The position numbers and the translations under genes are program-made. The notes beneath the pieces were generated by a model, which had not been told where the DNA came from, ran no database searches, and saw only the letters and a list, made by a program, of their open reading frames with translations. This document shows positions 49,456-56,424 of a stretch of DNA of 56,424 nucleotides, in pieces; positions within the stretch are counted from its first letter, which is position 1; each line of letters opens with the position of its first letter. The stretch is from a bacterium (GTDB lineage Bacteria; Bacillota; Bacilli; Lactobacillales; Streptococcaceae), in the NCBI GenBank assembly GCA_905221235.1, contig CAJNCJ010000012.1, forward strand, positions 1-56,424. Direction: 5' to 3'.

Positions 49456-51425
49456 TCTTCTTTCTCCTTTTCCTTTATTTCATTTAATACAATTTCTGTC
49501 AGTTTTTCACCCGCTTCTGACAAGGTTAAATCCTTAATTTGAGCTGCAGCCAAATTAAAGTGGCCTCCACCTCCCAGATCTTCCATAATCCGTTGTACAT
49601 TCAGTTTACTACGACTACGAGCTGAGATAGAGATAAATCCTTGTGTATTTTTCGCAAGAACAAAACTCGCTTCAATACCTGACATAGCTAACATGGCATC
49701 TGCTGCCTTACTAATAACAACTGTATCATAGCATTTCGAGTCCGTAGCCTCTGCTATCAATACATCTGAACCTAATTTACGCCCCTGTAAAATCAGTTCA
49801 TTGACCTCACGGTATTCTTCAAAATCTGTCGCAGCCATTTCTTGGATAGCAATACTATCACTTCCTCTCGTTCTGAGATAGCTAGCAACATCAAATGTCC
49901 GACTAGTCACTCGTGAGGTGAAATTTTTAGTATCCAGCATCATACCAGCCATCAAAACACTGGCCTGCATACGGCTCAAACGATTTTTCTTAGAATTCTG
50001 GAACTGAATCAATTCCGTTACCAACTCACTGGCACTGCTGGCACCACTTTCGATATAAGTGATAACGGCATTATCAGGAAAATCCTGATCTCGTCTGTGG
50101 TGGTCGATGACGATGGTTTGGGTAAATAAATCATAAAATTCTTTCGATAAAGTTAAGGCGGTCTTTGAATGGTCAACAAGAATCAACAAAGACCGATTAG
50201 TCACCAAGCCCATTGCCTTCTTAACAGACAACAACTTCGTAACTCCTTCTTTTTCTAAGAATGAAACAGCTCGTTCAATATCTGGTGACATTTGATCTTC
50301 ATCATAAAGAGCATAGCTATTTTCAGTCACATTGCTGGCAAATAACTGCATACCTACAGCAGAACCCAAAGCATCCATATCTAGGTTTTTGTGACCAACT
50401 ACAAAAACCTGATCCACACTTCGAATTTTATCTGAAATAGCCGTCATCATAGCGCGCGTACGGGTCCTTGTACGTTTGATTGACGCCGCAGATCCACCAC
50501 CAAAATAAACTGGATTTTTCGTTTCGTCATTCTCCTTGACAACCACCTGGTCGCCACCACGCACTTCAGCCAAGTTCAAGTTGAGCAATGCAACTTTCCC
50601 AATTTCATCATGATTTCCATCACCATAAGAAAAGCCCATACTCAAGGTCAAAGGTAACTGTCTCTGTTTGGACTCTTCTCTGAAAGCATCGATAACAGAA
50701 AATTTATCATTCATCAAGCTCTCAAGTACCGTGTAGTCCGTAAATAGATAAAAGCGATCCATACTTACTCGACGGGAGAACATGGCATGTTTCCCAGCAA
50801 ATTCTGAAACAAAATTAGCTACAAAACTATTGATATGACTGATATCAGACTCTGATGTTTCATCTTCTAAATCATCATAGTTGTCAACAGAAACAATTCC
50901 AATCACAGGCCGACTCGTTACTAGCTCAACAGTCGCTTCATATTCACCAGACACATCAAAGAAGTAAAGAACTCCAGATACCTTGTCCATATGAACCGAA
51001 TAACGGGTCTCACCCAAGGTGGCATAAGAACCTGGATTTCCTACCGATGCCTTAATAATTGTTTGAATTAATGCCACATCAATCTCGCCCACTTCATTAG
51101 TCAAAATCAATTCAGCATAAGGATTAAACCATTCAACTTCACCTGACGACAAGTCTAACTTAATAACTCCAACAGGCATCTGTTCTAACAAGGTTGTCAA
51201 ACTTTCTTCAGCTTGGTGGTTTACATACTGGATTTGTTCTACTTCACTCCTTGAGTAGTAGTCTCTCTGATGGATGAACAATAAAATATATGAACCCAAA
51301 ATAAGTAGCAAAAGAAATAGCGTTACCAGTGTATTCGTTACAAAAACAAGTTGCACAGATAGCACTCCGAACGCCACTATTCCTAATATTAAGGGGAAAA
51401 TAGGACTTACATAAAATTTTTTCAT
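49452..51425 (-). CDS. gdpP: Cyclic-di-AMP phosphodiesterase GdpP (DHH family)
   Basis: The start at 51425 has GAGG six bases upstream and gives 657 residues. Two membrane helices (about 10-50), a PAS-like domain, a degenerate GGDEF domain, and DHH/DHHA1 domains with [13 protein letters not shown] and VIDHHRRD follow. It degrades c-di-AMP, affecting wall stress and beta-lactam tolerance. Called Pde1 in pneumococcus. Confidence 0.95.
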   Translation of the reverse strand: MKKFYVSPIFPLILGIVAFGVLSVQLVFVTNTLVTLFLLLLILGSYILLFIHQRDYYSRSEVEQIQYVNHQAEESLTTLLEQMPVGVIKLDLSSGEVEWFNPYAELILTNEVGEIDVALIQTIIKASVGNPGSYATLGETRYSVHMDKVSGVLYFFDVSGEYEATVELVTSRPVIGIVSVDNYDDLEDETSESDISHINSFVANFVSEFAGKHAMFSRRVSMDRFYLFTDYTVLESLMNDKFSVIDAFREESKQRQLPLTLSMGFSYGDGNHDEIGKVALLNLNLAEVRGGDQVVVKENDETKNPVYFGGGSAASIKRTRTRTRAMMTAISDKIRSVDQVFVVGHKNLDMDALGSAVGMQLFASNVTENSYALYDEDQMSPDIERAVSFLEKEGVTKLLSVKKAMGLVTNRSLLILVDHSKTALTLSKEFYDLFTQTIVIDHHRRDQDFPDNAVITYIESGASSASELVTELIQFQNSKKNRLSRMQASVLMAGMMLDTKNFTSRVTSRTFDVASYLRTRGSDSIAIQEMAATDFEEYREVNELILQGRKLGSDVLIAEATDSKCYDTVVISKAADAMLAMSGIEASFVLAKNTQGFISISARSRSKLNVQRIMEDLGGGGHFNLAAAQIKDLTLSEAGEKLTEIVLNEIKEKEKEE

Positions 51426-51444
51426 TCCAAACCTCTTGGCACCC

Positions 51445-51450
51445 ATTATA
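51445..51450 (-). promoter_or_regulatory. Extended -10 of gdpP-rplI
   Basis: TATGGTATAAT is read on the minus strand about 20 bases before the start. The -35 is weak. Confidence 0.5.
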
Positions 51451-51519
51451 CCATAATAACCACCAAAAAGCGACTTTTTAAAAGTGTAATCAGTAATTCT
51501 ATCCATTGTAAGAAAAAGG

Positions 51520-51541
51520 AGGTTTACAATTCAGTAAACCT
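51520..51541 (-). terminator. Terminator after hpf
   Basis: AGGTTTAC pairs with GTAAACCT around TGAATT, followed by CCTTTTTC on the minus strand. Confidence 0.75.
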
Positions 51542-51560
51542 ACCTTTACACATATTGAAA

Positions 51561-52109
51561 TTAAGATTCTTTAACTTCTAACAGACCAATTTCTCCATCT
51601 TCACGACGATAAATCACATTGGTTGTCTGATCTTCAACATCTACATAGATGAAGAAATCATGTCCCAACAAATCCATTTGTAGAATAGCTTCTTCCAAAT
51701 CCATTGGTTTTAAATCAATTTGTTTTGAACGAACAACTCTAGACTGGACAACATTTGGATCTTCCACCAAAGCATCTGTAAATAATTGACTAGTTGCCAC
51801 CTTATTTTTATTTTTACGCTCGATTTTTGTTTTATTTTTACGAATCTGACGTTCAATTTTATCGGTTACAAGGTCAATTGAACCATACATATCTTGAGAC
51901 ACATCTTCTGCACGAAGAGTAATAGAGCCCAGCGGAATCGTTACTTCCACTTTAGCAGTTTTTTCACGATACACCTTCAAGTTAACTCGAGCATCCAACT
52001 CTTGTTCAGCTTGAAAATACTTTTCGATCTTTTCGAGTTTAGAAACTACATAATCACGAATTGCTTCTGTTACTTCTAGGTTTTCACCACGGATACTATA
52101 TTTAATCAT
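51561..52109 (-). CDS. hpf: Long-form ribosome hibernation promoting factor
   Basis: 182 residues: N-terminal HPF/RaiA domain (about 1-100, IKYSIRGENLEVTEAIRDYV) and C-terminal dimerisation domain (about 125-182, MDLEEAILQMDLLGHDFFIY). It dimerises 70S ribosomes in stationary phase. A cre-like site lies in its promoter. Confidence 0.96.
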   Translation of the reverse strand: MIKYSIRGENLEVTEAIRDYVVSKLEKIEKYFQAEQELDARVNLKVYREKTAKVEVTIPLGSITLRAEDVSQDMYGSIDLVTDKIERQIRKNKTKIERKNKNKVATSQLFTDALVEDPNVVQSRVVRSKQIDLKPMDLEEAILQMDLLGHDFFIYVDVEDQTTNVIYRREDGEIGLLEVKES

Positions 52110-52150
52110 ATGAGTACCTTCTTTCTAAACATTTTTGTTTTTCTGATTTC

Positions 52151-52179
52151 ATTATAACGCTTTCATTTTATTTTTGCAA
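52151..52179 (-). promoter_or_regulatory. hpf promoter with cre site
   Basis: TTGCAA (52174-52179), a 17-base spacer and TATAAT (52151-52156). TGAAAGCGTTATAA (52152-52165) matches the cre consensus at 13 of 14 and overlaps the -10. Confidence 0.7.
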
Positions 52180-52188
52180 ATTTTTTCC

Positions 52189-52875
52189 TCATCTTACAAG
52201 GGAAAAAGTTTTTACATCCTCAGCACCAGCTTCTTCCAGCAGTTTCTTCACACGATTTATAGTTGTTCCAGTAGTATAAATATCATCTATAAGTAGGATT
52301 TTCTTAGGAATGCTGACTCCACTTTTAATAAAGAAAGGAAGTTCTGTTGCCAAGCGTTCTGAACGACTTTTAGAAGAACTAGCTCGCTCTTCTCTTTTCT
52401 CTAGTAAGTCTTGAAAAGAGAACCCTGCTGCTTCAACTAAACCTTCAACCTGATTAAATCCTCTATCAAGCAATCTTTCAGGACTTAGGGGAATGACTAC
52501 AAATTGATACTCTTTGTACTTTTTCAACTCCTCACTCAAAAATGAAGCGAAAACTTTTCTTAAAAGGAAGTCTCCATCAAACTTATACCGACTAAAAAAA
52601 TCTTTCATAGCTTGATTGTAAGTAAAAATCGCTCTATGGGAGACCTCAATTCCCTCTTTACACCAAAATTGACACTCTTGACACTTTGTTGACAAGCCTG
52701 TTTTCATACAATTTGGACAGTTTTCTTCTCCAATCCTCTCAAAAGTAGAGTCACAGTCTGAACAAAGACAAGAGTCACAGTCTGAACAAAGACAAGAGTC
52801 ATCATTCTTCAAAAGCAAGAGACTACTAAAAGTTAAAACAGTCTTCATAGTCTGCCCACATAACAAACACTTCAC
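52189..52875 (-). CDS. comFC: Late competence protein ComFC (phosphoribosyltransferase-like)
   Basis: 228 residues: an N-terminal zinc-finger region with repeated Cys pairs, then a PRTase-like domain (VVIPLSPERLLDRGFNQVE; ILLIDDIYTTGTTIN). An in-frame tandem repeat DSCLCSDC-DSCLCSDC (52748-52795) adds eight residues to what is normally about 220. It acts in uptake of transforming DNA with ComFA. It overlaps comFA by four bases. Confidence 0.93.
   Translation of the reverse strand: MKCLLCGQTMKTVLTFSSLLLLKNDDSCLCSDCDSCLCSDCDSTFERIGEENCPNCMKTGLSTKCQECQFWCKEGIEVSHRAIFTYNQAMKDFFSRYKFDGDFLLRKVFASFLSEELKKYKEYQFVVIPLSPERLLDRGFNQVEGLVEAAGFSFQDLLEKREERASSSKSRSERLATELPFFIKSGVSIPKKILLIDDIYTTGTTINRVKKLLEEAGAEDVKTFSLVR
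52748..52795 (-). repeat. 24-base tandem duplication in comFC
   Basis: Two perfect 24-base units (52748-52771 and 52772-52795) encode an eight-residue repeat inside the zinc-finger part of ComFC. The frame is kept. Confidence 0.95.
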
Positions 52876-54170
52876 AACCCTGCCTCCTTGTTCATCTGCT
52901 GAATTTCCTTAATTGCCTTCTTGATTGAAGTATTTAACCCATCATGGAAAAAAAGCAAATCTCCTGTCGGTCTGTCCATACTCCGACCGACACGTCCACC
53001 AATCTGAATCAGACTAGACTTGGTAAACAAACGATGATTAGCCTCTACTACAAAAACATCTACACAAGGGAAGGTAACTCCACGTTCCAATATCGTCGTA
53101 CTAATCAGTATTGTCAATTCTCCGTCTCGAAAAGCTTGTACTTGCTCTAATCGATCTTCTGTGACAGAAGACACAAAACCAATTTTCTCATTTGGAAATT
53201 GCTCCTGTAAGATTTCTTTTAGTTGCTCTCCTTTCTTAATTTCTGATGCAAAAATGAGTAAAGGATAAGCTGTCTTTCTCTGTTTCTCAATATAAGACTT
53301 TAACTTTGGTAACAAACGATTTTTATCCAAATAGCGATTAAAATCCGATAACCAAACTGGTTTAGGGATAATCAACGGATTCCCATGGAATCGTCTAGGT
53401 AAGCTCAGTCTTTTTAATTCTCCTAAACGGACCTTCCTATCTAACTCATCTGTCGAAGTCGCTGTTAAAAAGATTCTCAGTCCATTCTCCTTTACACTAT
53501 TCTTGACAGCATGGTAAAGCGTGGGGTTGTCAACATAAGGAAAGGCATCTACTTCATCCACTATCAGTAAATCAAAAGCTTGATAAAATTTCAATAACTG
53601 ATGGGTCGTCGCAACAACTAATGGTGTTCGGAAATAAGGCTCTGATTCTCCATGTAGGAGGGCTATCTCACAAGCAAAATCTTCTTGCAGGCGCTTGTAC
53701 AGCTCCAAACAAACATCTATGCGAGGACTGGCCAAACACACTGCACCACCCCTATTAATCACCTTAGCCACAACTTGATAAATCATTTCCGTCTTTCCTG
53801 CTCCTGTCACCGCATGAACTAAAGTTGGCTCTTGCTTGTCTACTGCTTGAATCAGTCCCTCTGACACCTGCTCTTGAAAAGGAGTTAATTGACCACGCCA
53901 TTTAAGAACATCTTGCTTCGGAAAATCCTCCTGCGGAAAATAGTATAAAGCTTGATCACTCCTAACTCTCTTCATCAGCAAGCATTCTCGACAATAGTAA
54001 GCACCAATGGGTAAATACCATTCCTCCAGAATAGCACTATTACAACGTTGACAGAAAAGTTTCCCCTTCTCCTTTCTCATTGCTGGAAGTTTCTCCGCCA
54101 ACTGACGTTCCTCTTCTGTTAATTCATTCTCCGTAAACAAACGACCGAGATAATTTGGATTTACTTTCAT
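52872..54170 (-). CDS. comFA: Late competence DNA translocase ComFA
   Basis: 432 residues: an N-terminal four-Cys zinc finger (CQRCNS; YYCRECLLM), then a DEAD-box superfamily 2 helicase with AVTGAGKTEMIYQ (Walker A), DEVD and QIGGRVGRS. It drives single-stranded DNA through ComEC. A perfect cin-box lies seven bases before ATG, so the late-competence transcript may have almost no leader. Confidence 0.95.
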   Translation of the reverse strand: MKVNPNYLGRLFTENELTEEERQLAEKLPAMRKEKGKLFCQRCNSAILEEWYLPIGAYYCRECLLMKRVRSDQALYYFPQEDFPKQDVLKWRGQLTPFQEQVSEGLIQAVDKQEPTLVHAVTGAGKTEMIYQVVAKVINRGGAVCLASPRIDVCLELYKRLQEDFACEIALLHGESEPYFRTPLVVATTHQLLKFYQAFDLLIVDEVDAFPYVDNPTLYHAVKNSVKENGLRIFLTATSTDELDRKVRLGELKRLSLPRRFHGNPLIIPKPVWLSDFNRYLDKNRLLPKLKSYIEKQRKTAYPLLIFASEIKKGEQLKEILQEQFPNEKIGFVSSVTEDRLEQVQAFRDGELTILISTTILERGVTFPCVDVFVVEANHRLFTKSSLIQIGGRVGRSMDRPTGDLLFFHDGLNTSIKKAIKEIQQMNKEAGL

Positions 54171-54177
54171 ACTTCTT

Positions 54178-54185
54178 TATTCGTA
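54178..54185 (-). promoter_or_regulatory. Perfect cin-box of comFA (TACGAATA)
   Basis: TACGAATA on the minus strand ends seven bases before the comFA ATG. It is the known class of ComX promoter for comFA-comFC. Confidence 0.85.
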
Positions 54186-54214
54186 AAAACCTAGCGCTTT
54201 AGATGATTTTTTAG

Positions 54215-54220
54215 TACAAT
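54215..54220 (+). promoter_or_regulatory. -10 (TACAAT) directly before yigZ
   Basis: TACAAT ends seven bases before the yigZ ATG at 54227; no good -35 or Shine-Dalgarno is seen. Confidence 0.4.
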
Positions 54221-54226
54221 TAAATC

Positions 54227-54862
54227 ATGGAATTTAGAACAATTAAAGAGGACGGACAAGTCCAAGAAGAAATCAAAAAATCTCGCTTTATCTGTCATGC
54301 CAAGCGTGTTTATAGCGAAGAAGAGGCTCGTGACTTCATTACTGCCATCAAAAAAGAACACTACAAAGCTACGCATAACTGCTCTGCTTTTATTATTGGG
54401 GAACGTAGTGAAATTAAACGTACAAGTGATGATGGTGAGCCCAGTGGTACTGCTGGCGTTCCCATGCTTGGGGTACTAGAAAATCACAATCTCACCAATG
54501 TCTGTGTGGTAGTGACACGCTACTTTGGTGGCATTAAACTAGGCGCTGGAGGATTGATTCGTGCTTACGCCGGCAGTGTGGCCTTAGCTGTCAAAGAAAT
54601 TGGTATCATTGAAATAAAAGAACAGGCTGGCATTGCTATTCAAATGTCTTACGCTCAGTACCAAGAGTACAATAACTTCCTTAAAGAACATAATCTCATG
54701 GAGCTGGATACAAATTTTACAGATCAAGTCGATACGATGATTTATGTTGATAAGGAGGAAAAAGAAACTATTAAAGCTGCACTTGTGGAGTTTTTTAATG
54801 GAAAAGTCACTTTAACTGACCAAGGTTTACGCGAAGTTGAAGTTCCTGTAAATTTAGTGTAA
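54227..54862 (+). CDS. YigZ/IMPACT family protein
   Basis: 211 residues: UPF0029 N-terminal domain (about 1-125, KKSRFICHAKRVYSEEEARDFI, TSDDGEPSGTAG, TRYFGGIKLGAGGLIRAY) and a C-terminal DUF1949-like domain. Function in bacteria is unclear. It is divergent from comFA across about 56 bases. Confidence 0.92.
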   Translation: MEFRTIKEDGQVQEEIKKSRFICHAKRVYSEEEARDFITAIKKEHYKATHNCSAFIIGERSEIKRTSDDGEPSGTAGVPMLGVLENHNLTNVCVVVTRYFGGIKLGAGGLIRAYAGSVALAVKEIGIIEIKEQAGIAIQMSYAQYQEYNNFLKEHNLMELDTNFTDQVDTMIYVDKEEKETIKAALVEFFNGKVTLTDQGLREVEVPVNLV

Positions 54863-55056
54863 ACAATGGATAATACAGTGTTTCACTGATATTTTTACCG
54901 CTACTTTAATTATCAACATAAAAAGATGCTCTCCAAGACCTACTAGAAAATGAAGCAATTCAAAAAGAAAACGGATAACGTTATACTTTACACCTATTTA
55001 CTAGAATTAGCTTATCACAATCACTTGAAAATTAATAGCTTTGATCTATGATATAA

Positions 55057-55087
55057 AAAAATCCTATCGCTTCGATAGGATTTCTAT
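55057..55087. terminator. Hairpin terminator between yigZ and cysK
   Basis: AAATCCTATCG pairs with CGATAGGATTT around a short loop, flanked by A and T runs. Confidence 0.75.
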
Positions 55088-55089
55088 AT

Positions 55090-55118
55090 TTTACAAATGG
55101 TATAGATAGCGTTATACT
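55090..55118 (+). promoter_or_regulatory. Promoter of cysK
   Basis: TTTACA (55090-55095), a 17-base spacer and TATACT (55113-55118). Confidence 0.7.
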
Positions 55119-55147
55119 AGAGATATCTTATACAAAGAGGTATTCAT

Positions 55148-56074
55148 ATGTCTATTTATAACAACATTACTGAACTAATCGGACAAACACCGATTGTTAA
55201 ACTCAACAATATTGTGCCAGAAGGTGCTGCGGACGTCTATGTAAAACTTGAAGCATTTAACCCTGGTTCTTCTGTTAAAGACCGTATTGCTCTTAGCATG
55301 ATTGAAAAAGCTGAACAAGACGGTATTCTCAAACCGGGTGCTACCATTGTTGAAGCAACAAGTGGAAACACTGGTATTGGACTCTCATGGGTAGGTGCTG
55401 CTAAAGGGTATAAAGTTGTCATTGTTATGCCTGAAACTATGAGTGTAGAACGCCGTAAGATTATCCAAGCCTATGGAGCTGAACTCGTCCTCACTCCTGG
55501 TAGCGAAGGAATGAAAGGTGCTATCTCTAAAGCTCAAGAAATCGCTGCTGAACGCGATGGTTTCCTTCCTCTTCAATTCGACAATCCAGCAAATCCAGAA
55601 GTACACGAAAGAACAACAGGAGCTGAGATACTAGCTGCTTTCGGTAAAGATGGATTAGATGCCTTTGTTGCTGGAGTTGGTACTGGTGGTACAATTTCTG
55701 GTGTTTCTCATGCACTCAAAGCAGCAAATTCTAACATTCAAGTTTTTGCAGTAGAAGCAGACGAATCTGCTATTCTATCTGGTGAAAAACCTGGACCACA
55801 CAAAATTCAAGGTATCTCAGCTGGATTTATTCCTGATACACTTGATACTAAAGCCTATGATGGTATCGTTCGTGTAACATCAAACGATGCTCTCGCACTC
55901 GGTCGTGAAATTGGCGGAAAAGAAGGCTTCCTTGTAGGGATTTCTTCAGCTGCAGCCATCTACGGAGCAATCGAGGTTGCCAAAAAATTAGGTACAGGTA
56001 AAAAAGTCCTTGCTCTAGCACCAGATAACGGTGAACGTTATCTCTCTACAGCACTCTATGAATTTGAAGTTTAG
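55148..56074 (+). CDS. cysK: Cysteine synthase A (O-acetylserine sulfhydrylase)
   Basis: 308 residues of the PLP fold-type II family: Lys44 in [10 protein letters not shown] binds PLP, TSGNTG (about 69-74) holds the substrate, and GTGGTISG binds the phosphate. It makes cysteine from O-acetylserine and sulfide. It has its own promoter and a weak terminator. Confidence 0.96.
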   Translation: MSIYNNITELIGQTPIVKLNNIVPEGAADVYVKLEAFNPGSSVKDRIALSMIEKAEQDGILKPGATIVEATSGNTGIGLSWVGAAKGYKVVIVMPETMSVERRKIIQAYGAELVLTPGSEGMKGAISKAQEIAAERDGFLPLQFDNPANPEVHERTTGAEILAAFGKDGLDAFVAGVGTGGTISGVSHALKAANSNIQVFAVEADESAILSGEKPGPHKIQGISAGFIPDTLDTKAYDGIVRVTSNDALALGREIGGKEGFLVGISSAAAIYGAIEVAKKLGTGKKVLALAPDNGERYLSTALYEFEV

Positions 56075-56091
56075 TCTCCTAAACACAATTG

Positions 56092-56112
56092 GCCCTTATT
56101 ATTGGGCTTTTT
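56092..56112 (+). terminator. Weak terminator after cysK
   Basis: GCCC-TTATTATT-GGGC followed by TTTTTG; the stem is only four to five pairs. Confidence 0.55.
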
Positions 56113-56116
56113 GTTT

Positions 56117-56268
56117 TATACTCAATGAAAATCAAAGATCAAACTAGGAAGCTAGCCGCAGGCCGCTCAAAACACTGTTTTGAGGTTGTAGATAAGACTG
56201 ACGAAGTCTGTCACATATATACGGTAAGGCGACGCTGACGTGGTTTGAAGAGATTTTCGAAGAGTATT
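56117..56268. repeat. BOX element 6 (boxA-boxB-boxC)
   Basis: TATACTCAATGAAAATC at the left, GACTGACGAAGTCTGTC boxB and GGCGACGCTGACGTGG with TTCGAAGAGTATTA at the right, just after the cysK terminator. Confidence 0.92.
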
Positions 56269-56424
56269 AACTATTTCTAATTGAGTGATGCTAGGTAAAA
56301 AACAATTTCAGGAAAAATCTAATCCCTATACAAAAAGAGCCTGGGACAATAGTCTCTTGTCTCCAAAAAAAGCAACGGATTTGCCGTTGCTTTTTTGCAT
56401 GGTTGCGATAGTCTTGGTAAAATA
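56269..56424. other. Window end without a supported gene
   Basis: A strong bidirectional hairpin (AGCAACGG/CCGTTGCT, 56365-56396, with six-base A and T runs) is the only clear structure. It probably ends a gene lying beyond the window. Three minus-strand frames enter from the edge; none is convincing. Confidence 0.6.
56365..56396. terminator. Bidirectional terminator at the window end
   Basis: AGCAACGG-ATTTG-CCGTTGCT is flanked by A and T runs on both sides. Confidence 0.8.

Larger units (their letters stand above)
54974..55118 (+). repeat. Repeated GATARCGTTATACT motif upstream of cysK
   Basis: GATAACGTTATACT (54974-54987) and GATAGCGTTATACT (55105-55118) match at 13 of 14. The second contains the cysK -10. 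They may be binding sites or a duplicated promoter. Confidence 0.5.

Noticed and set aside
54863..55056. Possible remnant encoding KDALQDLLENEAIQKENG between yigZ and cysK
   Set aside because: No start codon and a stop directly upstream; too short to assign to a family.
56269..56424. Minus-strand frame FYQDYRNHAKKQRQ entering from the window edge, possibly a transposase end
   Set aside because: It runs through a strong terminator hairpin and has no recognisable domain; most likely non-coding.

Overview
The window looks like chromosomal DNA from a mitis-group Streptococcus (S. mitis, S. oralis or a close relative of S. pneumoniae). Evidence: low G+C; YSIRK and LPXTG surface proteins; a choline-binding murein hydrolase (CbpD); BOX repeats; an M26 zinc metalloprotease; ComX cin-boxes; and a gene order (adcRCBA, dlt, glpKOF, hslO-dus, clpC-ctsR, thiamine ABC, cbpD, veg-dnaB-rplI-gdpP, hpf, comFC-comFA, yigZ, cysK) that I recall from the pneumococcal chromosome. 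In pneumococcus cbpA and a two-component system sit between dus and clpC. Here that interval holds an isochorismatase-like gene, a lipoprotein and a small membrane protein, which argues against S. pneumoniae itself.

Layout. 1-5169: most of a giant repeat-rich YSIRK adhesin, cut by the window edge. 5170-6644: a Rpn/PD-(D/E)XK nuclease gene, a scar of a second copy, and cin-box-like sites. 6645-12123: a two-gene glycosidase operon (GH29 fucosidase, GH2 galactosidase-like) behind a promoter whose -35 overlaps a cre site. 12361-17181: a BOX element and an M26 metalloprotease. 17489-20051: an SPFH protein, an e(P4)-like phosphatase lipoprotein and an Fst-type toxin-antitoxin locus. 20107-28380: a BOX, the adcRCBA zinc operon and dltXABCD. 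28690-30260: an MFS transporter, a divergent tiny SHP-pheromone-like gene and a BOX. 30263-36152: glpK-glpO-glpF and a Mga-like regulator. 36317-39937: hslO-dus-isochorismatase, a lipoprotein and a 57-residue membrane protein. 40067-42959: ctsR-clpC behind a CtsR operator. 43078-46068: a TPP-riboswitch thiamine/pyrimidine ABC operon. 46117-54170: cbpD, veg, dnaB, rplI, gdpP, hpf and comFA-comFC. 54227-56424: yigZ, cysK and a final BOX.

Two themes connect the loci. The first is competence: perfect TACGAATA cin-boxes lie upstream of comFA, the 38.8-39.5 kb lipoprotein and the giant adhesin, and TCCGAATA variants lie before cbpD and the Rpn nuclease. The second is carbon control: cre-like sites sit in the promoters of the glycosidase operon, glpK and hpf.

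The observations most worth a second look are the orphan SHP-like peptide gene, the complete Fst locus, the unexpected cin-boxes, the apparently leaderless comFA/yigZ/hslO promoters, an in-frame 24-bp duplication in the ComFC zinc finger, the single-SH3 CbpD, and BOX elements fused to stop codons. Function assignments rest on reading the translated sequences and on family knowledge; no database search was possible.
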